From the NCBI GenBank assembly GCA_030824495.1, contig JAVBXP010000012.1, positions 124,001-188,000 of the forward strand: 64,000 nt of DNA, read 5' to 3'. This DNA is from a bacterium. Its GTDB lineage: Bacteria > Pseudomonadota > Alphaproteobacteria > Caulobacterales > Caulobacteraceae. Position numbers and translations under genes: made by a program. The notes beneath the pieces are model-generated. The model ran no database searches, was not told where the DNA came from, and worked only from the letters and a program-made list of their open reading frames with translations. Below are positions 62,483-64,000 of this stretch, one piece after another (positions within the stretch are counted from its first letter, which is position 1; the number at the start of each line of letters is the position of its first letter).

Positions 62483-63490
62483 ATGTCCGAGAACGCTCCC
62501 CGCACCACACGCTGCCTGATCCTGGGTTCTGGCCCGGCCGGCTACACCGCCGCCATCTATGCCGCGCGCGCCTTGCTCAATCCGGTGCTGATCGCCGGCA
62601 TCCAGCCGGGCGGCCAGCTGACCATCACCACCGACGTGGAAAACTACCCAGGGTTCGCCGACGTCATCCAGGGTCCCTGGCTGATGGAGCAGATGCAGGC
62701 CCAGGCCGCCCATGTCGGCACCGAGATTATCAACGACATCGTCATCAAGGCCGACCTGTCGCAGCGTCCGTTCCGGCTGGAATGCGACAGCGGCGCGGTC
62801 TGGCTAGCCGAGACCCTGGTCATCGCCACGGGAGCCCAGGCCAAGTGGCTCGGCCTTGAGACCGAACAGAAGTTCCAGGGCTTCGGCGTCTCGGCCTGCG
62901 CCACGTGCGACGGCTTCTTCTATCGCGGCAAAGAGGTCGTGGTGGTCGGCGGCGGCAACACCGCGGTCGAGGAGGCCCTGTTCCTCACCAACTTCGCCTC
63001 CAAGGTGACGGTCGTGCACCGCCGCGACGAGTTCCGCGCCGAAAAGATCCTGCAGGAACGCCTGTTCGCCCACCCCAAGATCGAAGTGATCTGGAACAAC
63101 GCCATCGACGAAGTGGTCGGCAGCACCGATCCGATGGGCGTCACCGGCGTCAGGCTGAAGCATACCGAGACCGGCGAGGTCCGGGAGATCCCGGCCGACG
63201 GCGTGTTCATCGCCATCGGTCACGCGCCGGCCTCCGAACTGTTCCGCGGCCAGCTTGAAGCCGACTCCGCCGGCTATCTGAAGGTCGAGCCCGGCAGCGC
63301 CTCGACGGCGATCAAGGGCGTGTTCGCCGCCGGCGACGTCACCGACGACGTCTATCGCCAGGCTGTGACGGCTGCGGGCATGGGCTGCATGGCCGCCCTC
63401 GAAGCCGCGCGCCTGCTGGCTGAGGAAGACCACGAGAAGGCTCACCATCCGATCAGCCACCAGGAAGCCGCGAAGATCGGCGTCTGGTAG
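62483..63490 (+). CDS. trxB: Thioredoxin reductase
   Basis: A 335-residue FAD enzyme that reduces thioredoxin with NADPH. FAD-binding GSGPAGYTAAIYAARA at the N terminus, redox disulfide CATC (Cys139/Cys142) in CATCDGFFYRG, NADPH-binding GGGNTAVEEALFL, and the final FAAGDVTDDVYRQAVTAAGMGC. Length and motifs are normal for low-molecular-weight TrxB. Confidence 0.97.
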   Translation: MSENAPRTTRCLILGSGPAGYTAAIYAARALLNPVLIAGIQPGGQLTITTDVENYPGFADVIQGPWLMEQMQAQAAHVGTEIINDIVIKADLSQRPFRLECDSGAVWLAETLVIATGAQAKWLGLETEQKFQGFGVSACATCDGFFYRGKEVVVVGGGNTAVEEALFLTNFASKVTVVHRRDEFRAEKILQERLFAHPKIEVIWNNAIDEVVGSTDPMGVTGVRLKHTETGEVREIPADGVFIAIGHAPASELFRGQLEADSAGYLKVEPGSASTAIKGVFAAGDVTDDVYRQAVTAAGMGCMAALEAARLLAEEDHEKAHHPISHQEAAKIGVW

Positions 63491-63506
63491 CTCTAGACCT
63501 GCGCTA

Positions 63507-63528
63507 GCCCGGGGAACTTTTCCCGGGC
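63507..63528. terminator. Hairpin after trxB
   Basis: GCCCGGG (63507-63513) with CCCGGGC (63522-63528), eight-base loop GAACTTTT. It lies 17 bases past the trxB stop. No T-run follows; possible terminator. Confidence 0.4.
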
Positions 63529-63574
63529 GGACCACCTCAACCACCCTTTCGAAGAAACGGGGCGCTGCGCCGCC

Positions 63575-64000
63575 ATGACGAACCTGATCGTGCGAGGCGG
63601 ACGCGCCTTACGAGGCGAGATCACGCCTTCGGCCAACAAAAACGCTGTATTGCCGGTGCTTTGCGCGACGCTGCTGAGCGACGAGCCGATCATCCTGCAC
63701 CGCGTCCCGGACATCACCGACGTCCGCAAGCTGCTGGAATTCTTCCGCAATCTCGGCAGTTCGGTCGAGATGGATTTCGAGACCAGCACGCTACGCCTGC
63801 ATCACGGCACGGGCCTCGATCCCAAGGCCGCGCATCTGCCGCTGGGCATGCGCTCCTCGATCATGCTGATCCCGGCCCTGCTGCATCGGTTCGGCCGCGC
63901 CAGCCTGGAAGAAGACGTGACCGGCTGCACGCTCGGCTCACGCGAAATCGACCCGCACATCGACGTGTTCCGCGCGTTCGGCGCCGTCGTGACCAGCGAG
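63575..64000 (+). CDS. UDP-N-acetylglucosamine 1-carboxyvinyltransferase family protein, N-terminal part
   Basis: The first 142 residues of a MurA-type enolpyruvyl transferase; the gene runs past the window end. Conserved features are ITPSANKNAVLPVLCATLL (Lys/Asn of the KN substrate motif) and LEEDVTGCTLGSREIDPHIDVFRAFGA, which holds the Cys that corresponds to Cys115 and the following Arg. The Pro that normally follows that Arg is Glu here. MurA commits UDP-GlcNAc to peptidoglycan; this could be murA or a paralogue. Start ATG at 63575. Confidence 0.8.
   Translation, partial: MTNLIVRGGRALRGEITPSANKNAVLPVLCATLLSDEPIILHRVPDITDVRKLLEFFRNLGSSVEMDFETSTLRLHHGTGLDPKAAHLPLGMRSSIMLIPALLHRFGRASLEEDVTGCTLGSREIDPHIDVFRAFGAVVTSE

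Overview
The window reads as a chromosomal segment of an alphaproteobacterium of the Caulobacter/Phenylobacterium group (Caulobacteraceae). DNA is G+C-rich by eye and genes are tightly packed with many ATGA-type overlaps. The order aasR-cerR-acpR-spt, with three cpg-like genes convergent to spt and cerS downstream of lptFG, matches the Caulobacter crescentus sphingolipid locus as I remember it. dnaG-rpoD, carA/carB/greA, several TonB-dependent receptors and a Caulobacter-style pseudaminic acid gene (pseG/flmD) fit the same family. Genus cannot be fixed from the sequence alone. I saw no rRNA, CRISPR array, transposase, integrase or phage gene.

Layout. 1-3411: the tail of a TonB receptor, a DUF3597 protein, a methyltransferase, a secreted amidohydrolase and an unannotated 49-residue membrane miniprotein. 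3618-20874: a sphingolipid island. It holds an LptC-like protein, a TagF-like glycerophosphotransferase, a flippase, the ceramide pathway (aasR, cerR, acpR, spt), the ceramide headgroup genes (cpgA, cpgB, cpgC), a phosphoesterase, a DUF2141 protein, a HIT protein, lptF, lptG, cerS and two nucleotidyltransferases. 21013-34063: a CAU-anticodon tRNA, a SIMPL protein, panD, a large TonB receptor, and assorted hydrolases and small proteins, including a 73-residue miniature flagellar-rod-like protein. 34161-38096: dnaG then rpoD. 38216-44355: a DUF808 protein, an ECF41 sigma operon with a near-ideal autoregulatory promoter and a frameshifted AhpD-like gene, a HAD phosphatase, a PAS-HisKA-receiver protein with no ATPase domain, a GNAT and an XRE-cupin regulator. 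44594-55541: carA and carB separated by a fasciclin protein, a YbjN protein, an ECF/anti-sigma pair, a TonB receptor and a cold-shock gene. 55546-64000: small and metabolic genes, then greA, an ELM1-like protein, pseG, trxB and the start of a murA-type gene that runs off the window.

How the genes work together. In the island, AasR loads a fatty acid on AcpR, Spt condenses acyl-ACP with serine, CerS adds the second acyl chain and CerR reduces the keto group to give ceramide. CpgB phosphorylates ceramide. The neighbouring nucleotidyltransferase-like CpgC and CDP-alcohol phosphotransferase CpgA suggest a CDP-activated route to a phosphoglycerate headgroup. LptC-like, LptF and LptG proteins and a flippase in the same block suggest that synthesis and export of an anionic sphingolipid are organised together with lipopolysaccharide transport. 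That link is inference from gene order and family membership.

The observations I would check first are the sphingolipid headgroup/export genes, the kinase-like protein lacking its ATPase domain, the ECF41 operon (promoter and frameshift), the zinc-ligand-less primase and the carA leader.
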